A program made the position numbers and the translations under genes. A DNA stretch of 64,000 bases from Cephalotus follicularis (lineage: Eukaryota; Streptophyta; Magnoliopsida; Oxalidales; Cephalotaceae), in NCBI GenBank assembly GCA_001972305.1, contig BDDD01000569.1:186001-250000 (forward strand). The letters are read 5' to 3'. This document shows, in pieces, positions 24,227 to 33,945 of the stretch. The number at the start of each line of letters is the position of its first letter. Within the stretch, counting starts at the first letter, position 1. Under the pieces are notes generated by a model. The model was not told the origin of the DNA. It searched no databases and worked only from the letters and a program-made list of their open reading frames with translations.

Positions 24227-26210
24227 GTTTATCCCAAAACTGCACCGTTTTGGTTTAAACACACACATTCCTTTCTCCCAAAGCAATAATTAGGGTTTGC
24301 TAACATTATTGAGGCGAAATCTCCAACATTTTCATTAATCCAAGCATACGATTACATCTTAAAAAGAAATATTACAAAACGGAAATACCGGGCGTTACAG
24401 GTCGGTGGTAAAGGGTACGTCCAAAAGCCAACTCTCCTTAGTATTCTCATTGTGTATGATGGGATACGTTGGGGAATTTCCCCTGGGTTGCATACCTAGA
24501 TCTGCAGTGTACTATTGTCTATGATGGTATGCTACGTCGAGTGCAGGGGAGTGCTCCGTTCCTTTCCAATTGGCCGGGGTTAGCGGGCAAGGCCTGGATA
24601 GATACTAGCGGATGAGGTCCAAATAGATTCTAGCGGGCAAGGCCCGGATAGGTGGTGTGTGAGTATGGGTTTGTCCTAGTACTGTGGTGGATAGCGGGCA
24701 AGGCCCAGATAGATACTAGCGGATGAGGTCCGGATAGATTCTAGCAGGCGAGGCCTGAGTAGATGTCTGTGTTTGCCTGGTATGGCGGCTGACCACGGGA
24801 TATTGTGGTGTTGTTCCTCTTCTCTTGTTTATCTTGGGCACAGTTGTTTTACTTGTGATGTTATCTTTTGCTGGATCCTCTAGTTATTGATATTTGACTC
24901 TCTTTTCCTTTGGCACACTCTGAGGAATGGAGCCTTGTGATATTGCTGAGTTTGTGTTCCTTGTTTATCCCCTGACTTGTTCTGTTTTGCCCAGTGGGGC
25001 TTGTTTATATATATATATAGATATTTCTTTTCCTTGTGCGTCCAATGGTTGTGGATGCTATGAAGAATGCTTATTCTTGCTCACTAGTCATTTGGACTAA
25101 TCCCCTCCCAGTTGTTTTGCAGAGGAAGCTGCTGTGACTGCCAGGGCAGTCTTATGGGTTGACAAGGTAGTCAGAGGGGGATGTGTAGAGCTGTCGGCTT
25201 CACGGGCTCATCCTTTCATGCATTCTTGGGGCATATGGGTTTTATTCTTTTGTTGTATGGTCCCCGGCCCGTGGGAGGAAACGATATTCTTTTCTACGAG
25301 TCCCTGACTTGTGATCAGGGGATGATGTTTTTGTGAACATAATATATTATTTTTGAAATGATAATATGATGTGTTTTTTAGATGAATTGTTGTGTTTAAT
25401 GATGCGATTTTTTTGTTTTTATTTAAAATGTTATGTTACATTCTTCTGTTGTTTATCGAGAAGGTTACCCGAGGTCGGGCAGGTCGGGGGATAGCCCCAG
25501 GGCGGGAGTCAACCTGTGGAGTTTGTGTCCTGATCTAAGGAATAGTGCTGGGATGGTTTATGATGTGGTCTGGCATTTCATCGGGCTCTGTCCAAGGAGA
25601 ACATGTTGTCCGAGGAGACGTCCGAGGAGAACGTGTTGTCCAGGGAGGACATGCCCGAGGTTGACATGCCTGGGGATGGCATGCCTGGGTAGGTCATGCC
25701 CAGGGAGACATGCCCAGGGTGGACATGTCCGTGGTCAGTCGTCCAATGAGGACATGCCCAAGGATGGCTTGTCCGGGGAAGGCATGCCATAGGATGAGGT
25801 GCAGGTCTGGCTGGTGTTTGTCATTTTGTGTTGTGTGATGTTGGCATCCCCTGCCCGGGACCTCTGGCGAGACGTAGTGTTGCGTTCTTTGCCCTGGATC
25901 CCTCCCCTGGCACGTTCCTTTAGTGTAATGGTGCATTTGGGCAGTGGGTGTTATGTTTCTTTAGTGGAACGGTGTGTTTGGACAGTGTTGTTTTGTCCCT
26001 TTAGTTAAACGGTGTGTTTTGAAATGGTTTTAAATGTAAGGTTTTATTTACAATTATGCCATTTCTTGTTTGTTTCTTCTCTGCCTTGTGTTTTGGCGCT
26101 GTTTGGGGGTGTTTTGCGTGGCGCTTTTGGCTTACAGGAGATGGGACATTCCTCCTTCCTGATGGGCGGTTCGTCCTAGGTGGCTATCCTGAGGGACGGT
26201 CCATCGCAGT

Positions 26211-26226
26211 TGGTATCAGAGAGACC
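26211..26226 (+). other. Primer-binding site, element B
   Basis: TGGTATCAGAGAGACC starts 2 bp after the LTR end (CCATCGCA). The first eleven bases match the initiator Met-tRNA site. Confidence 0.85.
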
Positions 26227-26369
26227 GGTTTGTGGTTCTAGTGCATGTTTTTTTTCTTCCTACTGTGTGTTGATGCTTTATGGGGTTTTATATGTTGGGT
26301 TTTGCATTTCGTACATGGCATACATGTAGAACGTGTGGTTACGGTGGTTTCTTGCCTTCTGTGTGAAGG

Positions 26370-27764
26370 ATGATGCGCTGTAGTACCACCAGAGGTGGTG
26401 GTCGGATTGGGGGAAGAGGAACCTCCAGGCTAGCTGGGGATCGGGAACCACAGAATGTTCAGCCGAACGTGGAGGTAAATCATGGGGTTGAGGCCAGGGA
26501 AAGCAGGCCGGCAGAGGTCGAGGATCATGCTAGGAAGTCTACTGCTCAAGTACCTCCTCTGGTTGTTGCGGCAAGTCAGTCTGAGCTGTTACAGGCTTTT
26601 ACCTTTTGGGCTCAAACCGTTGGGGTAGTTAGACCTCAACCTTTGCCACTTGAGCATAAGCAACACCTTGGACCTGTTGTTTTTGAAGGATATGTGAACC
26701 CCGGTGATGCAGAGACTTGGCTAAACCGCTTGGAAAGGATATTTGAAAGGATTGACATATCCATGGACCAGCGGGTAGGCAATGCGTCCTTTTTGTTGGA
26801 GCAAGGAGCCTTGCGTTGGTGGGAGGCTTTGAGTGCTAGGTTTGAGGATCCCCCGGAGATCACCTGGGTTTTGTTCAAGAAGGAGTTCCTCCAGCATTTT
26901 CTTCCTTGTACCTATGTTCAGGAGAGGAGGAAGGAGTTCTTGCGATTGTATCAGGGTTCTATGTCGGTGACACAATATGAGCATAAGTTTTTGGAGTTGT
27001 CTCATTATGCTCCAGCCTTGGTGGCTGACTAGGAGGAAAGGTGCCAGAGGTTTTTGGATGGTTTAATGCTGGAGATATGACATTCTGTAGCAACCATTGA
27101 GTGGAATGTTTTTGGTAATCTAGTGGAGTCGGCCATGAGGGTCGAGCCAAGCATTAATGAGCAGAGGAGCAGACAGGACCGAAGACAGAATAGGCCTGCT
27201 TCAAATCTTGAAGTGGAGGAGAGTTCCTCCAAGAATCAGATGACGAGGGGATCTTCATCTGCCAGTGGATTAGTTCGTAATGGGACTTGGGGAGGATCAC
27301 CCCAGCAACGGACTCAGGCTCCGGTCCCTAGTTTTTCTCATGGAACTCCTGAGATGGAGAGTGTAACTTTTTCGTCACCCTCACGTTGTCAGGAGTTTGG
27401 TCGACACCATGTTCGTGAGTGTGGAGTGGAGACACGTTCTTGTTACCATTGTGGTCAGACTGGACATTTGAGGAATCGAAGTCCGTTGAGGTTGCAGGGT
27501 GCAACAGGGGCACAAGGGTTTGCATCCTTGGATGTACAGTCAACAGATAGAGAAGCAGCGCAGAAGACCAATAAGTTAGGAGCACAGGGTAGTGGAGGTG
27601 CTGCTCGGCAAGCCTCTGGTTCGGGAGCTGGTAGCAGTAGACCACCTGGAAAACCTATGGCCACTGCAAGGGTGTACAATTTGAAGACGAGTACAGGCCT
27701 TACCACTCCTTCTGAGGATGAAGGTAAGTTTGTTTCTTCGGATGATGTTCCACCTGTGTTTTAA
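26370..27764 (+). pseudogene. gag: gag of element B with two in-frame stops
   Basis: A 465-codon frame from the ATG at 26370 is interrupted by TAG at 27030 and TGA at 27078. The N-terminus is rich in Arg and Gly. The central capsid region has the Retrotrans_gag pattern (WLNRLERIFERI, LRWWEAL, FLRLYQGSMSVTQYE). A zinc knuckle at 27441-27482 (CYHCGQTGHLRNRS) has lost its last cysteine to serine. The frame ends soon after ARVYNL, the usual bridge to protease, and meets the purine tract, so all enzymatic domains are missing. It differs in sequence from the A/I gag family. Confidence 0.85.
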
Positions 27765-27785
27765 ATTTGGGGGACAAAATTCCTA

Positions 27786-27797
27786 AGTTGGGGAGGA
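27786..27797 (+). other. Polypurine tract of element B
   Basis: GTTGGGGAGGA precedes the TGTAATACCCCG start of the 3' LTR. Confidence 0.8.
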
Positions 27798-28091
27798 TGT
27801 AATACCCCGTACCTGTTTTTAGAGGATTTTATCTTACGACCTTGTTTGGCAAGGAAAGGACCTAAGGGGAATTTTGGTAAGTTAATTTAAACATGTGGAC
27901 ATGGTTAGTTTTGGTTATTATATTTTTTCAATGGATAGCTTCTTGAGGATGCTTGATGTTCCCAATGTTGCGTTGGGATAAGTTGTGGCAGTTGGTAAGT
28001 GGGCTGGCAGAACCTTCTTGGTAAGTGGAGTTCGGCTTGAGAGAGAGAAGTGAGAAGTGAGAGAAAGAGTTGGGTTCTTCTTCTTCTTCTT
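27798..28091 (+). repeat. Element B 3' LTR, first 294 bp only
   Basis: It matches 11390-11690 and ends in a CTT microsatellite. After this, unrelated AT-rich sequence begins (TATTAAACATAAATTTG). The breakpoint within a simple repeat suggests slippage or illegitimate recombination. Confidence 0.85.
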
Positions 28092-28469
28092 TATTAAACA
28101 TAAATTTGTTTGATCTATCTCTATTCTAATGAACTTGTTGTAACTGGATCTAACTCTATTCTAATTATTAAACATAAATTTTTGTATGCCCTCAACTTCA
28201 ACCTGTCGACTAGAATTATAAAACTGAAAAAAAAAACTCAGTTTAACTGGTGCAAGAGAAGCTGCTTCACACAAAGAAACAAAACATTAATGTTAGCAAG
28301 CAAGGTTCTTAAATAAAGGGCAAAGCATTTATCAGCACCTGCCCACGGTGAGTGAGGTAACGTTTTAAAAGAACCATTCCCGGTGTTAGTATACTATGCC
28401 TACTTGCTGGCGCTACATTTGAAGGAAATTCAAGGCAGATATCAAAGGGTTCAATATTAAGCGAACCCT

Positions 28470-29252
28470 CTAAGTTACCAAACTTGCTGGTGAAAGTTGT
28501 ATTATAGCATCACAATTGTCATCAAAAGAACGAAAGCTCTTCCTCCCGAACTTAGTAGGCAGAGAAAATCCATCATGTCGGCTTTTACGATCTTCCAAAT
28601 CCCCCACCCTCAACTCTGAAACGTGATCAATCCTATGTTTTCTCTTCTTGACACGACTACCACCAGAACTAGAATCCTTGCCATTGCCATCAGATAATAA
28701 TTCCTCATGATTGTTATGATTTCCTGTATGCCTACACTTAATTGTGGTTTTATAACGAGGATGTATTTGTATATCGCCCATAAATGACCCTTCATCACCT
28801 ACTACCTGTTGGTAAGTGACATGGATTATAAAACTTCGTTAAGATTTCATCGTGTTTTAATGGGTTTATCAATAGATGTAGTAAAGTTTCATGTGACTAA
28901 CGGTAAAAATTAGGAATAGCGAGTATGCCGATGCTATGATCTTTTTAAACTGGAAAGCATCCACATCTATTTTTAATTTACATACTTTCATATCAGAAAA
29001 TTCTTGGAACTAATGCTTTCTCTGTCCTTGTTTTTAAATATTTCAATTAGGACACACTTTATATGACAGTGACATACTCTATCGCTCTAAAAAAAATTAT
29101 TACTATATTTTAGAGAGAAAGAAGAACAAATTATAGATTAAAAATATATCTACAAAAATAGAACTCACCAGATCAGATCGAATTACAAGATTGTCAGTGG
29201 GCTTCGAATAACGCTCTTGCCACTTCTGTGCTCTGTAATTGTCACGCACCAT
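28470..29252 (-). CDS. Two-exon ORF of unknown function inside CACTA element
   Basis: Exon 1 (29252-29169, minus) encodes 28 residues starting MVRDNYRAQKW and ends at a GTGAGT donor. Its frame stays open upstream for about 30 codons, so the true start may lie further right. Exon 2 begins after an AACAG acceptor near 28804 and runs ~110 codons to a stop at 28470, in the same phase 0. The joined frame is hydrophilic, with a basic patch (VKKRKHR near residue 80) and a Ser/Gly-rich stretch. I do not recognise the family. It could be a captured host-gene fragment or a CACTA accessory ORF. The minus-strand intron has AT-rich composition, as plant introns do. Confidence 0.4.
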
Positions 29253-30099
29253 CTTGTTGGAAGACAAAAATTGAAGAGAATTATGGCGAGGAACAAGATA
29301 TAGTGAAGTGAAGCGACAAACATGGACACGAATTTTAGGGTACGATTAGGACACTCAGCAAAAATGCATAAGAGCTTAAGTCACCAAGTTTAGATAGTTA
29401 CAAAAGGTAAATAGAAATTCCTAACATCAATAATCTTAAAACATCATGACTACTAAAGCCTTTGTGAATGGAACTATAAACATTTAAAATAACTAAAGAC
29501 AGTTTCCATAAAACTGCTAGATGATCAAAGAAGATTCGATATTTATAAGCAGTGACATGCACTTTTATCATGAAAGTGTATTGGGACCTGATAGAGGTGG
29601 GACCTCATAGAGGTGGGGAAAATCAGAATGCCAAATGAATCCTTTTTCCTTAGACCAGACAACATAAGGGACATTGCCTCCGAATAACAAAAAAGGCTAC
29701 CAGATCAAAATCAATGACAAATATAAAATAAGAATGAAAATAACCCGAACACTTTACACCCCCCAAATAAACCCTAATAGTTCAAACCCTAACAAATCTA
29801 TAAAAATAACTAAAAAATAAAAAAAAAAGTATTTGCTACCGCTGCCAACGACGCCGATTGTTGCTGGTTGGTGCCTGTGGAAAGAGAGAGACGTGCTTGG
29901 AGATGTTGAGGTTGCTGGTGGGATGTTGGCATCACCGGTGCTGGTGATGACAGAGAGAACAAGAGAGGCAGTCAACGTAGAGAGAGAGAGAGAAAGGAAC
30001 CTCATGTGCTGCATGTGAACGGGAGAAATTGTTTTGAAAATGGGTAATATTAATTTTATCTAATAGAATTAACCTTTTGATTCAGTAATTATACACTAT

Positions 30100-30335
30100 T
30101 TCAAATAGTATAGCTTTTTCAAACATAAATTTTAAACCGTTTCAAAAACTTAAGGGCCTTTTGAAACGGTAGCTATGTACCGTTTCAAAAAGCCCCACCT
30201 ATTGAAACGGTTAATCTCAACAGTTTCGAATAAGTGGGGCTTTTTGAAATGGACAGCGCGGCCGTTTCAAATGATACCTTTTTGAAACAGCCGCGTAGTC
30301 CATTTCAAAAAGCTGCGTTTCAAAAAAGCTGTTTT
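30100..30335. repeat. CACTA subterminal repeat array (TTGAAACGG)
   Basis: About ten copies of TTTGAAACGG or its complement occur in both orientations within 240 bp of the terminus, several next to AAGCCCC/GGGGCTT words. Such arrays are the usual binding region for CACTA transposase accessory proteins. Confidence 0.75.
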
Positions 30336-30344
30336 CTTGTAGTG

Positions 30345-30971
30345 GTGGCTAGTGCTGGGGAAGGCAGGAATCAAAGCCAAGCGGTTACTACATAATGCAT
30401 GCCAGCAGCTCAGGTATAAGGACACAACGTAAATCACGTATGATCTACTATTCACCTTTGACTAAACACTATCGCGACAATAGGAACTCTATTGACAGAG
30501 GTGTTGACTCTCAAAATAGATAACCCATGGTGGGTCAGTTCAGTGTCATGCCTCTGCACGCACCCTGCATCAGCTGTAGGCCCATCCAAACGGCAATGAG
30601 AGAAGTCGTCCACTAAACGAGGGAGCAAGTATAATACGACAAGTCTTTTCGGTTCATCAATTTCCCATAAAGTGAACCTATAACATGGAACTTCTTTATG
30701 AAGAGACTAAGGATCTCATTCTCATTACCTCTCTAGGCATGAGATCCAACCCCTCGGTGACAGGGCAGTATATTTGTACTCAGTTGACATGGTGATCAAT
30801 TGATCCGTAGAGACGGTCTAGGATAGTACATATAGCAAAATGCCAATCTTTACTGAAAGTGCACAATAGAACACGAATGGAACTAAGAATGTACGATTCA
30901 AGAGTGTGTCATATGTAAAATACATAAGTCTGCAGCCTCCTCATTGCTTGTAGGGACACCCTAATCTAACA
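30345..30971 (-). repeat. LTR of copia fragment F
   Basis: It starts TGTTAGATTAGGG at 30971 next to the purine tract GGGAGAT. The far end is not defined, as it abuts the CACTA terminus at 30344. There is no second copy and no coding content. Confidence 0.6.
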
Positions 30972-31479
30972 ATCTCCCACGTGGCCCTACAAGCACGAAG
31001 ACCTACAGCCTAAGCATATCGCACTCTAGCACTGCTCATGCTCTTGGTCAGTGGGTCTGCTATGTTCGCTTCCCATGCGACTCTCTATGTGGTGACATAT
31101 ACTCTTATGATGTCTCCTATATTTCCTCAATAACATCTCTTTCAAAATGTTACATTCATCTATGATCTCCATGATCAAATGATACCGTTGCTGTATACGT
31201 TTGGGCGGTAATAAGACTCGAGTTCTATTGTTTATGCAAAGCCCCATCGTTGTCCTTATGTTGCACAATTGGACAAGAAATGGATGGAACCACATAAAGT
31301 TCCAAAATGAACTTCCGCTGCCAAACCAGCTACCATATCGGTATCACAGGTTGCAACATACTCTAATTCCATGGTGGAGTATGTTGTCCTCGACTGCCAC
31401 ATACCCCTCCCACTCACACAGCACTACCATTCATGACCAACACATATCCTTAAATGGATTTGTGATCATCCGGATCACA
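30972..31479 (-). pseudogene. pol: Copia RNase H end (fragment)
   Basis: In shifting frames the minus strand encodes STMELEYVA near 31370, QQRYHLIMEIIDE near 31180 and ADPLTKSMSSAR near 31040. These are the last three landmarks of copia RNase H (A-T-STMEAEY, KHI-RRYHLIRE, ADPLTK). At least two frameshifts are needed. The fragment stops at the element G junction. Confidence 0.8.
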
Positions 31480-32793
31480 TGTCACACCCCATTTTAACAA
31501 ACATGTATGATATCAACATAAATCCAATATTATCCAAAAACCCATAAACTTAAAACATTTTTGCGGAGGCACAACATACTGGATTAACAGGGTAGCAACC
31601 ACATGCAGCCCATACTACCTGCTTAAGCTCAAAAGTGCATGTTACATATTACATATGGAAATGTAAATACAACAACGGAGTGTAACTTTATTCATTACAA
31701 AACATTATAACCACTACACATAACAACCTTAAGATAAGCAGAAGCCTCCACGTACGGCTTCAACATCTAACTCAACTTCACTTCGGCAAATCTGTAGAGT
31801 AGGTATTAACAGTTGTCCTCACTTGGATAAGCAGAAAGATATGCATGATAAAGGGATATACGATGCAAGACAACTATGACAGTTTATCATTTTGAAAATA
31901 GTTATATATGTCAATATATATAAGCAAACATGCTAAGTGGCTACAACGATCAATCAACAAGAATACCGCACAAGGGTTCAATCAATTCAATCATTTGTCC
32001 GAAGACCACTATTTGGGTGTCATCTCGTGCTACCTCCTAGCCCAACCGACGAACAGCCTAACCATCACCATACACTCCGATGATGATAGAAAAGGCAAAC
32101 ACTACTGCCAGCACTTGGCGGGCAGTTAACACTCACGATCTGCAAGGCAGATAGGTGGGGTGAATAAGCTTGAGCCAACTCCTGCCATATCCGCTCACCC
32201 GCTGTAGTTAGTGACACACTCCGATCACTAACCATCAGCATCACTCAATCACAATCAATCACCGATATCACATATAGGTAATGTAATATAACACTTCGAT
32301 AAAATCCCTTTTGAGAAAACATTAGATTTCATTAAGTTTTCTTTTAAGAAAACTATAAACACTTACTAGTCCTCACTTAGAGAACTCAACTCAATAACGT
32401 TAGGTTTTCTTTCAAAATAAGTGGAAAACTTTCAAAACAAGTGGATAACCTTCAAAGTATGCATATATCATTTAGTGGTTAAAACGTAACTATGCATATA
32501 GTGTTCAATTCTAGTAACCCTTGCGATAAATATGTTGTAATCATTTTAAGAAAACAGAACATCAATAACAGTAGCACCAACAATAGGTAAGATTGCCTAA
32601 CATTTCAAGGATTGCACATAATAGTCACTCAACAACATTACATGAAATTTACAAGGATTTATATAAGTTGTTCACTTGCTGTAAAACCATTACAATTATC
32701 AGAGGTTTATTATTACAATCCTTTATGAACCCAATTTCAATTTCATTCAATTTAGATTAAACAGTAGGCATTAGAGGCAAAATTGTCTCTGAA

Positions 32794-32907
32794 CAGTCGG
32801 CTGTTCTATATGAATAGCCGGCTGGACACATTGAGTAGTCGGCTGTTTGTACTAAACGGTCAGATGTTTACATTAAGCAGCCGACTGTCACTCGAGACAG
32901 TCGGCTG
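32794..32907. repeat. Six-unit 21-bp array with CAGTCGGCTG core
   Basis: Core starts are 32794, 32815, 32836, 32857, 32878 and 32898, so steps are 21, 21, 21, 21 and 20 bp. Cores are variants of CAGTCGGCTG (CAGTCGGCTG, TAGCCGGCTG, CAGCCGACTG). The spacers differ from one another. The same array in the right LTR (39933-40086) has eight units. Confidence 0.92.
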
Positions 32908-33625
32908 TCCAAGCCCAGGTTCGTTTCAGGAGAAACAGAGTATGCATAAAAACAACCTTCAATTCAATTTCAATCAACATGCAAACACATATAGGCTATC
33001 ATAACACGAAAAGCATGATATATATCATAATAATGCCATAAATTCCTTCTACCTACCTCAAACGCTATTCCAGAATCAATTGAAATTATTCTTCTCTCTA
33101 AGTCCCAACTTCCACTTTCAACGAAAACAATCAGCAATTCAAGCTACGATCGCATGTTAACAGTAGTTATACATAACAAAATCAGTACGTATACACTACT
33201 AAACAACCATAATAGCAACTGAACTCAAGAACAATAGAAGCTTACCAACTTCTCATCTTCTATTCCAAGTTAACTCCACTTGCTTCAATTCCTCATGCAC
33301 ACACACAGAAGATAACTTCTCTTCTTTCAACGTTTCCAACACTCAAAAACATCCATGAATAGTTGATATAAAGGAATTCGTATCAGCAATCCATCTGATT
33401 CTTCTAACTCAAGTTTTCACCATTTTCTTTCTCTCTTTCATAAGTTACTGATTTTGGTTCCTTGCAGGTTGCAGAGGCTCAGAGACAACAATACATCAGT
33501 ATACGCAGTCTGTGACACGTCCATGCCACTTAACCTTGTGAAATCCGTCGTCTGACACCTGTCCAACTTACAACACGCCACACTCTGTTTTCAAGAAACA
33601 CGTTGCCTTCCTGTCCGGACTCCGC

Positions 33626-33751
33626 AAGTCGACTGTTTTTAACGAGTAGTCGACTGCCACCACTTAACTTCGCAGTCGACTGTTACCCTGCGACAGTCGG
33701 CTGTGGCCTGTACAAAACAACCAGTCGGCTGTTTTCATAGATAGTCGGCTG
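33626..33751. repeat. Second palindromic-core cluster in element G left LTR
   Basis: Core starts are 33626, 33647, 33673, 33694, 33722 and 33742 (steps 21, 26, 21, 28, 20), with cores AGTCGACTG or AGTCGGCTG. A matching cluster lies at about 40822-40950 in the right LTR, with more decay. Confidence 0.85.
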
Positions 33752-33924
33752 TTCCTCCCACTATTCACACCACAACACACTTTCAACTCAAGATTTGCAC
33801 TTAAACAAACAGAAGCAAACAACAACCATAAAAACATAACACTTGGACATTAAATCTCAATTAAATTGCGTATTTTATTTATTATGGTTACAATATATAT
33901 TAATTGAATTTTATGGTTATTACA

Positions 33925-33935
33925 TTCCCCCCTCC
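33925..33935 (-). other. Polypurine tract of element G
   Basis: The minus strand reads GGAGGGGGGAA immediately before the LTR start TGTAATAACC. Confidence 0.88.
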
Positions 33936-33945
33936 TTATAAAAAT

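Larger units (their letters stand above)
12256..24399 (-). mobile_element. Element E: solo LTR in two pieces (12256-13508 and 22891-24399)
   Basis: With element D and one copy of its duplication removed, the two pieces form one ~2.76 kb sequence. Its ends are TGTCACGCCCCC and GGGCGTTACA, and neither gag nor pol is present. On the minus strand it starts TGTAACGCCCGG, so that is the likely sense. The flanks GGACT (12251-12255) and GGTCG (24400-24404) do not match, so no clean target duplication is seen. The solo LTR may derive from recombination between two insertions or be old. The right piece carries the CGTCGATGTC repeats. Confidence 0.65.
11390..26208 (+). repeat. Element B 5' LTR in two pieces (11390-12255 and 24400-26208)
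   Basis: The first ~290 bp match the 3' LTR start at 27798-28091 with scattered changes. The second piece carries two degenerate repeat clusters. At 24590-24765 the phrase TAGCGGGCAAGGCC alternates with TAGCGGATGAGGTC. At 25580-25790 about a dozen words of the type GACATGCCCGAGG recur. ORFs over the latter (for example 25433-25792) are by-products of the repeats. Confidence 0.8.
11390..28091 (+). mobile_element. Element B: gag-only Ty3/gypsy retrotransposon, split by nested insertions
   Basis: The 5' LTR starts TGTAATACCC at 11390, is interrupted by E (12256-24399), and ends at 26208. A primer site (26211-26226), gag (26370-27764), a purine tract and a 3' LTR start (27798) follow. The 3' LTR is cut off after 294 bp within a CTT microsatellite. 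Nothing of protease, reverse transcriptase or integrase lies between gag and the purine tract. The undisturbed LTR would be about 2.7 kb. Flank duplication cannot be tested because the 3' end is lost. Confidence 0.85.
28092..30344 (-). mobile_element. End of a second CACTA DNA transposon with internal exons
   Basis: The right boundary is CTTGTAGTG at 30336-30344, which is CACTACAAGAAAA on the minus strand, followed by the flank GTG. Inside it lies a subterminal array of TTGAAACGG/CCGTTTCAA words (30100-30335), unlike the GCGAGGGCA words of the CACTA end at 9692. The two termini therefore belong to different families. Further in is a leader-like stretch (29754-30014, minus) and a two-exon ORF (28470-29252). 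The other terminus is not seen, and the left limit is taken as the breakpoint with element B. Confidence 0.6.
31480..33924 (-). repeat. Element G left LTR (3' LTR, 2445 bp)
   Basis: The plus strand begins TGTCACACCCC and ends GGTTATTACA. It contains two palindrome arrays (32794-32907 and 33626-33751) and no ORF of interest. Confidence 0.9.

Noticed and set aside
25433-25792. ORFs rich in Cys, Gly and Arg on both strands
   Set aside because: They are products of degenerate CATGCCC-type repeats in the element B LTR.
9692-30344. A single 20-kb CACTA element from 9692 to 30344
   Set aside because: The subterminal repeats and 3-bp flanks differ at the two ends, so they do not belong to one element.
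32794-32907. CRISPR-like array (regular 21-bp palindromic repeats)
   Set aside because: The repeats are only 10 bp with ~11-bp spacers, vary between units, lie inside plant LTRs and have no cas genes. The same array recurs in the partner LTR.
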